Positions 36,119-45,906 of a DNA stretch of 64,000 nucleotides are shown one piece after another. Numbering within the stretch: the first letter of the stretch is position 1; every line of letters starts with the position of its first letter. The notes under the pieces are model-generated. The model searched no databases, was not told the DNA's origin, and saw only the letters and a program-made list of their open reading frames with translations. The translations under genes were made by a program, and so were the position numbers. The DNA is from Calonectria ilicicola (taxonomy: Eukaryota > Ascomycota > Sordariomycetes > Hypocreales > Nectriaceae), in NCBI GenBank assembly GCA_020809705.1, contig CP085830.1, forward strand, positions 5,518,001 to 5,582,000, written 5' to 3'.

Positions 36119-36882
36119 AGAGCGATGGTGATACGCAGGCGATGAGTCTTGGTGCGTGAAAGCGGGGTTAGCTTATCTTTGCGAGGCTGAGCATGTCACG
36201 AGTCCAGATTGGGGAGGTGTGCTGCGCAACAGCGTATTTTTGGAGTACATTGGAGTGGGTTCTACCAAGCCCACGCCGCAGCACATGAACAATGAGGGCA
36301 AAATCAATGCTAAATAAACTGCCCGCAATATTGTAGCTTAGTTAAAGGCTTGCGACATAGGCTCATGGAGTTTTACTAACATATCGTCTCGATGGGATGG
36401 AATCTCCGACTTGTAAGTGACTACACACCCCTGCAAGTATTTTTGAGTTAACTTGTCGCACTCAATGATGGGTAGGATTCCTGATACACATAGCTGGAAC
36501 GATCAGCTCTGGCACGCAATAAAGTATGATGTTCTGATAATACAAATGTGTGATGGTCAACTGCCGGATTCTAAACGAAATCTAAGCGATTAGACTAGGG
36601 CCCATCCCCTTTCTCATGCGTTGAAGGAGCCGTCCCATTCACTTCACTTTATCATTGTTACAGTGCTGAGTGGTGGCAGACACCTCGGTGGTCACGTGAA
36701 CCAGTGACACAAACATGAGAATCTTTTCTCGCAGAAGCAGAGAGAATAGATATTGGCACTCTGGCGTCCGGAAAGAACACAGAAAAAAGCTCGATCCGCT
36801 ATCGCGAAAGAAAAGGTTCGCGACGTGCTCAGATGTCGAGGGCGAGTACTAACAGTATTTGAGCTAGTGTCAATATCCCATC
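36119..36882. promoter_or_regulatory. Divergent promoter region, NACHT gene / CYTH gene
   Basis: 764 bp between the start of the NACHT-ankyrin gene (minus) and that of the CYTH gene (plus). No further gene or specific site recognised. Confidence 0.45.
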
Positions 36883-37497
36883 ATGACACTTCGTTGCATC
36901 CTCGAAGTCGAGAGAAAGTTTCACTCTCTCGCAATTCGCGAGCTCACTCGTGACGGCGGGGTTCCTCATTTTAAAAGCCTAAAGAGGCTCCCTGTTCAAA
37001 ACATTCATGACGCATACTATGATCGCGCAACTCTCCTTTCATCGGCTGGCGCTTGGGTCCGGAAACGCGATGGCGAATGGCAAGCAAAGATAAAAAAGGG
37101 CGGCAACTTTACCAACTCGCGTTTCGAAGAGATTTCTGGTGCCCGCGACATTTCCAACTATGTGAAGCGCATCACCGGCGTCAACGGAGCAGCCATCGAC
37201 AATTTTGGTCTCGACCCCATTGCCACCTTCTCCACCCGACGAGAGACGTGGATTGCAGATGACGACTTCCAGATTGTCCTCGACACGATGGATTTTGGAC
37301 ATCAGGTTGGTGAAGTTGAGTTGCAGAAGTCGCTCGTTGCTCCCAACGGAGATGCTCCCACCGAGCTCCAGAAGCAGCTCGCCATGCAAGAAATGGACCA
37401 GCGCATCTCGAAATTCATGGCGCAGTATTCATGGGTCTTTGCCCCTGGCGAGCCCAAGGGAAAACTTACTGCCTACTTTGAACGGTACAGCTCTTGA
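36883..37497 (+). CDS. CYTH-domain triphosphatase (thiamine-triphosphatase-like)
   Basis: Single-exon gene, 204 residues. The signature ExExK of the triphosphate tunnel metalloenzymes is at residues 8-12 (LEVERKF). Acidic and basic residues of alternating strands follow: YYDRATLLSSAGAWVRKRDGEWQAKIKK, and later TRRETW, VLDTMDFG and VGEVELQK with further Glu. Length and order match fungal homologues of thiamine triphosphatase. These enzymes hydrolyse organic or inorganic triphosphates with Mg2+. The gene lies next to a nucleotide kinase and a viperin homologue; that it acts on a nucleotide-type triphosphate there is speculation. Start ATG at 36883 is the first in frame before the conserved motif. 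Confidence 0.88.
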   Translation: MTLRCILEVERKFHSLAIRELTRDGGVPHFKSLKRLPVQNIHDAYYDRATLLSSAGAWVRKRDGEWQAKIKKGGNFTNSRFEEISGARDISNYVKRITGVNGAAIDNFGLDPIATFSTRRETWIADDDFQIVLDTMDFGHQVGEVELQKSLVAPNGDAPTELQKQLAMQEMDQRISKFMAQYSWVFAPGEPKGKLTAYFERYSS

Positions 37498-37525
37498 ATG
37501 CTTGACGGACAACCTTTGTTGTAGT

Positions 37526-37585
37526 ACTAGACGAGACTAGACTAGACTAGACTAGACTAGACTAGACTAGACTAGGCTAGACTGG
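37526..37585. repeat. (ACTAG)n pentanucleotide tandem repeat
   Basis: Twelve 5-bp units, nine perfect ACTAG and three variants (ACGAG, GCTAG, ACTGG), beginning 29 bp after the CYTH stop codon, in its 3' region. Confidence 0.95.
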
Positions 37586-37648
37586 CGAGTAAATTAAACT
37601 CTATGGCTCAGTTACAAACGAGAACCGGCTCCTTTCCTGCCCGCATCT

Positions 37649-38430
37649 TCAGTCCTTTTTACGATTAAGAACTTCTCTCCATTCGCGTGTAGCCACCAGC
37701 TGTTTGATCGTCTCCTGGAATGATGCATCCTCATCCCGGCTACTATCAATCTACACAGGTGTTAGGTGGTGATGCAAGTACCGCAACGTCGGAACTTACC
37801 GTGATAAGCTTGCCCTTCTTCTCGTAGTACTCGAGAATGGATGGGTTCAGCTCCATAAACTCCTCGTGTCTCTTTTCGAATGTTTCGTGGTTGTCTCCAT
37901 CCCTCCCTGCCTGCCTTGTGACGACACGATGTTCGGCAATGTCTTTGGGACAATCGAAGAAGAGGACAAGCATTGGTTCTGCAAACTTGAAACGTGTCAG
38001 CAAGGGAAGTATCGTTTATCGAACGGACCCGTGCTCAATCATACCTGTTCTTCAAACTAGATCGCTTGGTCCAAACGACGAGGGAAGCCATCCAGGATGA
38101 TGGGACTTTCTAGACCGTGGCGCTCTATCTTGGGCTTCAAAATCGACAGGAGCAGTTCAGTAGTCAAGAGCTCTCCACGTTTGACGTATTCGACGACGGT
38201 TTGGTCGGCATCGGGGGATGAGGCGATTTGTCGAAGAAGATCTCCGACGGAAATGTGCTCCCAAGTGAACAGCTTGGCCATTCGCTTGCACAGGGTCCCT
38301 TTTCCTGCGCCGGGCGCGCCTAAAGAAGTTAGCTGGTCGACTCGAGAAGGTTTTTGAGAGCTGCAGGGGTACCCAAAACGAATACAAAGCGGTCACCCTC
38401 GGGTTTCATGGTGCTGTAAGCGATTCCCAT
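37649..38430 (-). pseudogene. Adenylate/UMP-CMP kinase-family NMP kinase gene with in-frame TAG
   Basis: Four exons, 38430-38373, 38319-38045, 37985-37800 and 37750-37649, keep one frame of 207 codons. The P-loop GAPGAGKGT is at residues 20-28 (across splice 1), the NMP-binding region has HISVGDLLR and ILDGFPRR, the LID-side part has FFDCPKDIAEHRVVTRQAGR with a short LID typical of UMP-CMP kinase and cytosolic types, and the C-terminus is helical. One TAG at 38059-38057 (codon 107), just after DGFPRRLDQAI, would cut the protein in half although frame, splice sites and downstream motifs are preserved; no alternative splice removes it. It is divergent from the viperin gene (starts 691 bp apart). 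NMP kinases are recurrent neighbours of viperin-type enzymes (vertebrate CMPK2; prokaryotic pVip loci). The stop may be a mutation, a base error or a recoded codon. Confidence 0.82.
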
Positions 38431-39120
38431 GGTGCTCGGTGGTAAAGAGGGCCTGAAGGTGAGAAGGAAGAAAAGAACGAAGAGCAAAAGAGAATGCAAA
38501 ACGGTTTCTCGAATAGGTAAACGGGCTGTTTGTGTTTGTGGGCACAAACAAACGAGCTGTGTCATTCAGTCACAAGTGGTTGTGATCAGTGAAACGAGGA
38601 TCGGAAATTATCACAGAAAAATCTCCTGGTGCACAACTGCGGGTTGTACAGTTCACAAGCGCCTGTGATCCGTGAGTGCAACGAAGACCGAAAGCGACCG
38701 AAAGTCACTTGATGCAGCAAGGTCTAATAATTCAGCAGAGAATGGAAGAAAAGTTGTACGGAAGGCTGCAGTGAGAAAATGAAGCGAGATTGCGCCCGTG
38801 TTTGCCAAACGGATTCTGTCATCCACCGGGTGGTTGGCCTCCCAGTGTAACCATCTGTGTGCCCTGGGCCTTGTGCATCCAGTAATCAAACATAGCGCTT
38901 ACTTTACTCACGTTTGCATTGGCAAATAATAGTGCAATCTCATCATGAAAGTTTGCTACCGGCCCGTGTTATCCTCTCTGTTGCTTGGGCACGAAGCAAC
39001 TCCTTCTCCCGGGCCATAGATACAAAAGCAAGTCCCCTTCTACTCCAGATGCCCCAAGTCCAGGACTTTCACTACCATTTTCCCCCATCTGAATCCAATA
39101 TCTCCTCTGACACGTACATC
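38431..39120. promoter_or_regulatory. Shared divergent promoter, NMP kinase / viperin
   Basis: 690 bp between the two start codons, transcribed outward in both directions. The viperin frame stays open upstream to 38914, so an earlier in-frame Met (for example 39049) cannot be excluded. No specific site identified. Confidence 0.5.
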
Positions 39121-40029
39121 ATGATTGCCATCATCTGCTTTGTTCTGTTGGCTGTTGCCAGTTTGTACTTGGACCTCAAGTTTCGCCCTCGCCGCTCCAA
39201 GATCCCGGTCTCTGTCAATTACCACTTTACGCGACGTTGCAACAAGACATGCGGCTTCTGCTTCCACACTGCCACCAGTTCGCACGTTGAGGAGCTCCCA
39301 CGAGCTAAACAGGCCCTACGACTGCTCCGCCAAGCCGGTATGCGCAAGATCAACTTTGCCGGCAGGGAGCCCTTCCTCTACGCAAAGCATCTTGGGGAAT
39401 TGATCGACTTTTGCAAAGAATCCCTCAAGCTCGAATCCGTTTCGATCGTCACAAACGGCAGCCTTGTCAAAGAGCGCTTCCTCAGTCAGCACGGCAAGAA
39501 CATCGACATCATCGCTGTCAGCTGCGATTCCTTTGACGAAGCTACAAACATTGAGATCGGACGAGGTTCTGGTGACCAGATCACGAAGCTATACGAAATA
39601 GCTTCGTGGTGTGCCAAGTATAACATCAAGTTCAAGCTCAACACAGTCGTCAATCGTCTCAATCACATGGAGGACATGAACACTCACATTGATTCCTTGC
39701 AGCCGTTTCGCTGGAAATGCTTCCAGGTCTTGCTCGTCGCCGCGGAAAACGATTCGACCACGACTCTCCGAGATGCACGAAAGTTTCTCATTACCGACGA
39801 AGAGTTCAACCAATTTTGCGAGCGCCACAAGCAACAAAAGTCATTGGTTCCGGAGCCCAACAATCTCATGGCCAAGTCCTATCTCATCCTCGACGAGTAT
39901 CTGAGATTCCTGGACAGAGATGGTCGACTGCCCTCCCCGTCGATCCTGGACGTGGGCGTTGAAGAAGCATTGGACAGTGTGTTTTGGGATCAGGAGGCTT
40001 TCCTTGAACAAGGAGGAGTCTATGACTAG
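39121..40029 (+). CDS. Viperin (RSAD2) homologue, radical-SAM ddhNTP synthase-like
   Basis: Single exon, 302 residues to the first stop. An N-terminal hydrophobic helix (about 1-17) resembles the membrane-associating helix of animal viperin. The radical-SAM cluster motif is C40-x3-C44-x2-C47 within TRRCNKTCGFCFHTA. Further viperin blocks are KINFAGREPFL, VSIVTNGSL, SCDSFDEATNIEIGRG, FKLNTVVNR, RWKCFQVLL, SYLILDEYLRF and SILDVGVEEAL. Family members convert CTP (or other NTPs) to 3'-deoxy-3',4'-didehydro nucleotides, which terminate viral RNA synthesis. Two oddities: the usual Gly-Gly-Glu of the SAM motif is Gly-Arg-Glu (R82, codon AGG), and the frame stops at TAG 40027-40029, right where the family has a Trp, with a family-like C-terminus downstream (40030-40074). 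Start choice at 39121 is the Met of the hydrophobic helix. Confidence 0.92.
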   Translation: MIAIICFVLLAVASLYLDLKFRPRRSKIPVSVNYHFTRRCNKTCGFCFHTATSSHVEELPRAKQALRLLRQAGMRKINFAGREPFLYAKHLGELIDFCKESLKLESVSIVTNGSLVKERFLSQHGKNIDIIAVSCDSFDEATNIEIGRGSGDQITKLYEIASWCAKYNIKFKLNTVVNRLNHMEDMNTHIDSLQPFRWKCFQVLLVAAENDSTTTLRDARKFLITDEEFNQFCERHKQQKSLVPEPNNLMAKSYLILDEYLRFLDRDGRLPSPSILDVGVEEALDSVFWDQEAFLEQGGVYD

Positions 40030-40074
40030 AAGAAGGAGTCGTGCTCCGACGAGGGCAAAGATTTGGACTGGTAG
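40030..40074 (+). other. In-frame extension beyond the viperin TAG, ending in Asp-Leu-Asp-Trp
   Basis: Fifteen sense codons after the TAG followed by another TAG at 40072-40074. The translated end is KDLDW, matching the Leu-Asp-Trp C-terminus of animal viperin, whose last Trp matters for partner binding. This is unlikely in true 3' UTR, and argues that the TAG at 40027-40029 interrupts the ancestral frame. Confidence 0.7.
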
Positions 40075-40270
40075 TCAAACCGACTTTGTACAAGTGTCGA
40101 GTGAATTGGGGGGTGGTTGCAACGAGGGTGCCAAGCAGGATACTGGTCAACATTGCACACTCGTTAACGCAGTGCCATTTCGCTTTTTCCGTGAGACGCA
40201 TTGTGACAGAGGGGTTGCTCAAAGATTGTGGTAGATGCAACTGCTGGATGTGATTCACAGACTACTCAAA

Positions 40271-40632
40271 TACGGAGGTTGACGCTTGATATAATGTTAG
40301 CTCGCCCCGCCGAGACCAGGGGGGGTTTTGGGTACACATTTGCACTACCAAAAGTAGCAGATATGCAAAATATGAAAGAAATAAAAGAAAAAAAGAGAGA
40401 TAAATTTAAATAAAATTCTTATAATTATAATAAACATTTAGATATATATTGTAAATATAATAAAATTATTATTTATATTTTATTACTTTTCTTTTATTTT
40501 ATTTAATATTTATTTTAATAAAAAGAAATATAGTATAGGGTAATTATACCTAAAAATGTTCCTCCCGTGACCAAACCAGCCCCCTTGCTTCAGCGGGGCG
40601 AGCTAACATTATATCAAGCGTCAACCTCCGTA
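40271..40632. mobile_element. MITE with perfect 40-bp terminal inverted repeats
   Basis: The left arm 40271-40310 is the exact reverse complement of 40593-40632 over 40 bp; both ends carry TA, so the element proper may be 40273-40630 with a TA target duplication as in Tc1/mariner-type elements. Inner parts next to the arms are partly complementary too, with an AT-rich core (about 40360-40555). There is no coding capacity; the length is 362 bp. Confidence 0.9.
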
Positions 40633-40924
40633 GTGATTTGTTAATTTCAGCAATAAAAATGGTGCAGCCTTATGGCTATTCACATCTCAGTTCATGCCGC
40701 ATTGCTGTTGTTAAATTTGTGCACAATTTTATGCCATCATTATTTGATCCAACAGTGGTGTTGGAGGCCGACCACAAACAGCAGCAGGCACACCACGATG
40801 CGACTCTCATTCTCTATTACCCGGTCAGCCTAAACTGCTGCAGTCAATCCACCAAGTAATCAGAAAACCTACTGTCACGACTTCCAAAAATGCAAAAAGA
40901 ATCGGTTGATGCAACCTTGTGCAA

Positions 40925-41021
40925 TGGACGAACAGGGAATCGAACCCTGGACCACTCCCATCTTAGTAGACTGCTGCTGCAACCATGCTAAGGGAGTATT
41001 ATACCACTAAACCATTCGCCC
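40925..41021 (-). tRNA. tRNA-Ala (anticodon AGC) with a 25-nt intron
   Basis: Cloverleaf on the minus strand: acceptor GGGCGAA pairs with TTCGTCC (one G-T), discriminator A at 40925, anticodon stem CTCCC/GGGAG, T loop TTCGATT. The anticodon AGC is at 40989-40987 with T before and A after it. The intron is 40985-40961, one base 3' of the anticodon. The gene lies 293 bp past the MITE. Confidence 0.92.
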
Positions 41022-42745
41022 AGGCGACCTAGATCCTGTGGATCTGATTGGCTGTGGAGAAGGGAAAGCGATTCATACGAGGTCGTCACAGGCATTGCAC
41101 AATGCCAGCCTGCCATAACTGACTGGATGCAGAGAGATGGGGTAAAAAATTTCAATTTTAGGCAGTCGGGAGACTTTGCCCAAAGAGATTCGTACAACAG
41201 GTTGGGACATGTGCTGCCATTGCTAAAAACAATTCCGTGCCCCATTACCCGAGAAAGTTGATGTAACAAACGGCCTCACGTGTCGATGGGATTTTCTTGC
41301 CACAACCACCACATATCTAGCCTTCGTTGATATAGTGTAATTAAATTTATATAAATAGCATCAAATGATGACAAGAAACTGATGGTACCGGGAGTGATTT
41401 TATTTACCAGTAATAGTAATTTAAATGCAGAAGTCATCATGTTTTGGTCTTACCCTATAGTATCAGAACTAGGCCAAAAGCGCAAAATACGCAAAGGATG
41501 ATATGTAGGCCGATGATATTAATATGTAGAACACCAGAATCCCAGTCTACCATTTGACAGTAACGTTAATGCTAAACTCTTGATTTTGGGTATTTGTGAT
41601 ATAATTAATAGCAGACCCAGCTTTGCTCTCATTTCAGCAATATTTAGCAACCATCATCCTAGCTCTATAATTTCTGAGGCCATGTCAATCAAGTGTTCGC
41701 ATCCAATTTGTACACGTCAGCCTTGCATCAGCACCACCTGTCGTTTTTGGCATTCTTGAAAGACAAGGCAAATCGCTTTCCCGAAAGCTTTGCCGAGTCC
41801 TTCAGCCACAAGTCAGTGCACACACATCGAAGCGAACGACGGGGCTCACTATTTGTCACAGCGGGCCCAAATTTCTGGGCCGAATTGTTCAGTCTTGAGA
41901 CTAGAATCTCCAGGCTTGGCTTGCATCTCGTGAGTGGCTGAGAGATTGAGGTCTACGCAAGGGCCCGTGGCGTGGCTCACGTGCGCGTTGCCGAATTCTT
42001 CACTCACAAGGCACCGTGGCCGCGGCTACCGGAAGTTGCACGGTTTTGTTGGAGTCTCAGATAGAGGCTAAAGTCGTCAGCCTCGGAAGCGAGACGAGTA
42101 GGGCCGAAAAAATCCATCAGACCCGCCACTACGGTCTACATCGATCGCAAGGCTCTAATCTGGATGGAAAACGCCAAGAAGACGGCGGGCAGGGGCTTAT
42201 GCCGCAATTGACAGTCAACCCCGGACCTGGTCATCTCCCAGCGGAAAAGAAGTCCGATGCCAATGGATGAGCAGCCTCGTGTCGCAGTAATCCAACACAT
42301 TAGCTCGCCTGGTGAACATTTCGTTCTATCAAAGGCTTAGCGTGGTGGACATTGCTACGTTTTCAGCGCCACCAAAAACTCCATTTACGTACTGAGCAAC
42401 CGCCAAAATGCCCGCTGACCGGTTGCCAATGATCGCCCCTAAATTGATCGACCCTAGATGGCGCGCATCCTCAACGCTGTCCAGTGCAGATGTGCCTGTC
42501 AATGACTCGAACCCAATCGGAGAGCAAGCCAACGGCCCGCTCGCCAGCCAAATGCACTATATGGACCAACCATTAAGGCATGGCATCCGATATGTGCCTC
42601 CACATGCTCCATCCTGCGCCGAGGTTCACTTCAGGGGCACCTTGATGTAATGCCCATTGCTGTGGCGTTTGTTAAAAGCATTGCCATCCCCAGAAAAAGT
42701 CCCACATGCTTGCTTTGTTCAGAAAGACGTGGTTCCATTGGCACC
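41022..42745. other. Intergenic region, no gene recognised
   Basis: About 1.7 kb between tRNA-Ala and a 7-TM protein gene. Short frames such as 41693-41941 and 42016-42270 lack family resemblance; the final part is the promoter of the gene at 42746. Confidence 0.45.
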
Positions 42746-44028
42746 ATGTCGACATCCGTGGCCGACTTCAAGGTCGCGGCCATGGCCTTTGGCTTTACCA
42801 TTGGCTTTGGCTTCTTGACCACATGGGAGGCTATAAAACAAACGAGACGAAACCGCAACCCGCTGCGCAGCACTTACATATACATGGTCTGGGGAGAGAT
42901 TATCGCCAATTTGGGCATTGGTGTTCTTGCTTGGCTGTGGATAGACAATGTTGTATCAACTTCGTACGTTGAGCCATCAGTCATTTGCCCCGTGGCTACT
43001 AATTTTCGAGCCATAGGGTCCCTCTTCTATTCTTTATTCTCTTCTTTTGGGTCTTTGAGGTGCAGTTTCTGATGCAAATCATTGTCAACCGCATTGCCAT
43101 TATTGCCGAGTCAAGACGGACGATAGCACGTCTAAAATGGGGCACTGCCGTTGTGATAACATGCATCAACGTTCTTGTCTTTTGCATCTTTATTCCCGCG
43201 CACAGCAATCCGCCAGTTAGCCAAACGTAAGTACACTAATAGGCAAGCTATATTAATACTGACCACATTAGTTTTGTCCATATAAACAAATACTGGGACC
43301 GAACGTCTAAATTCCTCATCATGGTCATCGATGCCGCACTAAATTGGTATTTCCTCCAAGTAGCAAAGAACCGGCTAGTTAAGCAGCACAACCTCAAAAA
43401 GTATCAACCACTTGTATCATTTAATGCAAAACTCATGGTTGTATCCATTGCTATGGATGTGGGATTATCCGACATTAACCCAGTGCTTGGTTCATCTGCT
43501 AATAATTGCAACCAGGCTATGCTCATAGGTCTCATGTGGCTCCCCAACCAGACCGTCTTTGTTCAATTTCACCCGATTACATACATGGTCAAGCTCAACA
43601 TTGAAATGTCGATGGCGTCACTCATTACCAGATTAGCCAGTCGAGGCGCCTCCGATGAACGCTACCCCGAGATTTCGAGCTCGAATCCTACAAACGGCCA
43701 AAGTGGCAGCCAGAGTCATGCCGACCACACCCCCTGGGCTAAAGGCAACTCGATGCAGATGGGTCAAATGTCAAAAGTGGTGGCTGGTGGCTCAGATGAT
43801 GATCTGCCCGCTTCTGCCGGGGGTTTGGGCCACGGGATTGGCATTCACAGACGTACTGACGTTGAAGTTCGAGTAGAGACAGACTCAAAAGGTTTTGGAG
43901 GCAGAAGTAGAACACCTGGAAGTTTGGATGACGAGTATCCTTTGACGTCAGACGCAGGCCACCCAAAATCGGAGATCACGGTCGGAGAAAGGATGCGACC
44001 TGATTCCACAACTAGCAGAGGGTCCTGA
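42746..44028 (+). CDS. Seven-transmembrane fungal membrane protein (394 aa)
   Basis: Three exons, 42746-42963, 43017-43226 and 43272-44028, with short introns (GTACGT ... CATAG and GTAAGT ... TTAG), in frame throughout. Seven hydrophobic segments are visible: near residues 8-28, 45-65, 72-95, about 112-130, about 160-178, then LMVVSIAMDVG and NQAMLIGLMWLPNQTVFVQF. A hydrophilic C-terminal tail of about 140 residues, Ser/Gly-rich, follows, as in fungal GPCR-like proteins. No Pth11 CFEM domain or known receptor motif is visible, so the ligand and role are unknown. The start at 42746 gives the short outer N-terminus typical of the group; an upstream in-frame Met at 42650 is less likely. Confidence 0.8.
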
Positions 44029-44761
44029 GACAAAGAAACCAAAAAAGACACAACAAAAAACAGGCTACGGCCGAAGCCAAAGAGTGCCGCGAGGTTGGCA
44101 TAATGAAATTCGATTTTATATCCAAAATTCTTCTCGAAAGTTTATATACCCATAGTCATATATTTAATACAATTGTAACTTTTCTCCAAATCTTAGCGAA
44201 GATGTGGTCATGTATCCGTTGCTTGGAGTTTCACGCTGCAAAGGCCCCAAACTTTATAGCTTCTAGGGGAAACAAGTGTAATTACAAAGGTCAAGAATGG
44301 TGTAGATATTTCGGTTGATTGATTTTGCTGCATCTTGATTTTTCATGTGATGTATCTCTGGGTTTCGTCGCCAAGCTTGCGAACCGCAATCATTAATGCT
44401 CCACCCATATATTCCTTCCACAAACTGAATGGCTGTGTGAAAGATTCCTTAACTTACTCATTTTCGAGGAGAGATATCTTCACAACCTGCTACATCTTGA
44501 CGTCGGTTGGCGCAATATGCATCATGGACAAGGTGCGTGGTTGTGCAGGGGTAGTCTCCGCATGGTCCGTCCAATAACCCAATTTTCCTATTTGGGCCTT
44601 TTAGCGAGGCTTGGAGGATTTGGTGGTTGCCATCGCGCTAATGCAGCACTGTCCGGTCTTGGGCACTAACGGCGTTCTCATAGTGAAGTTTAAAAGCTCT
44701 CTGTTTGGGCTTTTCTTTCAAGGCAGAATTTTACCAAAATTTACACAGCATAGAGATCAAT
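44029..44761. other. Intergenic region
   Basis: 733 bp between the 7-TM gene and the D-amino acid oxidase gene, same strand. It holds the terminator of the first and promoter of the second; no gene recognised. Confidence 0.45.
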
Positions 44762-45906
44762 ATGGCAGCCAAGGTCACAATTTTGGGTTCCGGGTATGTG
44801 GTTTTTTGATCAAGTGCTGCTTCCGACGGCAGGGCTAACCATCACGCTTGGATAGTGTCACCGGAATGGTTGTCGCGGCCAGTCTTGCGCGGCATTTTGA
44901 TGTGACTATTGTTGCAGAACACATGCCGGGAGACTACGATACCAAGGATTGGGCGAGTCCTTGGGCTGGTGCAATTTGGGTTGGTGTCCATGATTCTCGA
45001 CCAACGGAACAGCAGATGCAGCTAGAGGGTTTCGCAGGTCTCTGGAGGTTGGCTGGGAAGCATCCAGAGTCTAGCGCTCGCCGGATTCAAATGACAGAGA
45101 TTATGGACAAAGGATCAAAGGAAGATGTTTGGTACGCTCACAAACTACCAGGTTTTCGATTCCTCTCCAAAGACGAGTTGCCCAAGGGCGCCATATATGG
45201 AATGAAGTATTGGACCGTTGTCCTCACACCTCAAAAGTTTCTCATTTGGCTTTATGAACGACTAAAGAGCAAAGGAGTAAAGTTACTTCGGACAAAGGTC
45301 AATTCTCTTTCAGATCTCAGCGGTCTCGGTCATGACGTTCTAATTAATGCCTCTGGGTTCGGCGCCGAGAAGCTACGGGACGTGCAGGAAAAAAATATGA
45401 AAGCTTGGAGGCTACAGTGTGTTGTAGCCAAAAATGATACATATGACCAGTTATTCATCCGTCGTGGCCCGGATGGTTATTACTCGACGGCATTCTCTCG
45501 CCAGGATGGTACAGTTTACTGTGGTGGTGTTCTGACAGAGAATTCGCGCGACTTGACCATCTCAGAGCAGCACAGAGATAGAGTAAGTTGATCGAATCGT
45601 ATTGCGGACTCAGCATGTTGACAAACTTAGATCTGCCAGAGAGCACACGAAAATCAGCCTGACGTGTTCCCGTCGCCGAATCCTAAGGATTGGCCGATTC
45701 TCTATGATCATGTAGGCGTCTATCCGACCATGGACAATGAAATCGCGGGCGTTAGATGTGAGAGAGAGAAGCTTGGAGCACAGGATGTAATTCACGCCTA
45801 TGGCCAGAACGCTGGTGGTTATGTATACAGCTTCGGTCTTGCCCGGGCTGTCGTGAACCTTGTAAACGAGGTCATCTTGGAGCTTCCCACTGATTCTAAG
45901 CTGTAA
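44762..45906 (+). CDS. D-amino acid oxidase (FAD-dependent, peroxisomal)
   Basis: Three exons, 44762-44793, 44856-45582 and 45631-45906; total 344 residues. The dinucleotide-binding motif VTILGSGVTGM spans the first splice. Family blocks are DWASPWAGAIW, a flavin/substrate loop around LINASGFGAEKL, YYSTAFSRQDGTVYCGG and the C-terminal AYGQNAGGYVYSFGLA. The last three residues are Ser-Lys-Leu, a classic PTS1, placing the enzyme in peroxisomes, where it oxidises D-amino acids to 2-oxo acids, ammonia and H2O2. The first exon has only 32 nt. It is not visibly linked to the choline genes downstream apart from shared peroxisomal/amine catabolism. Confidence 0.92.
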
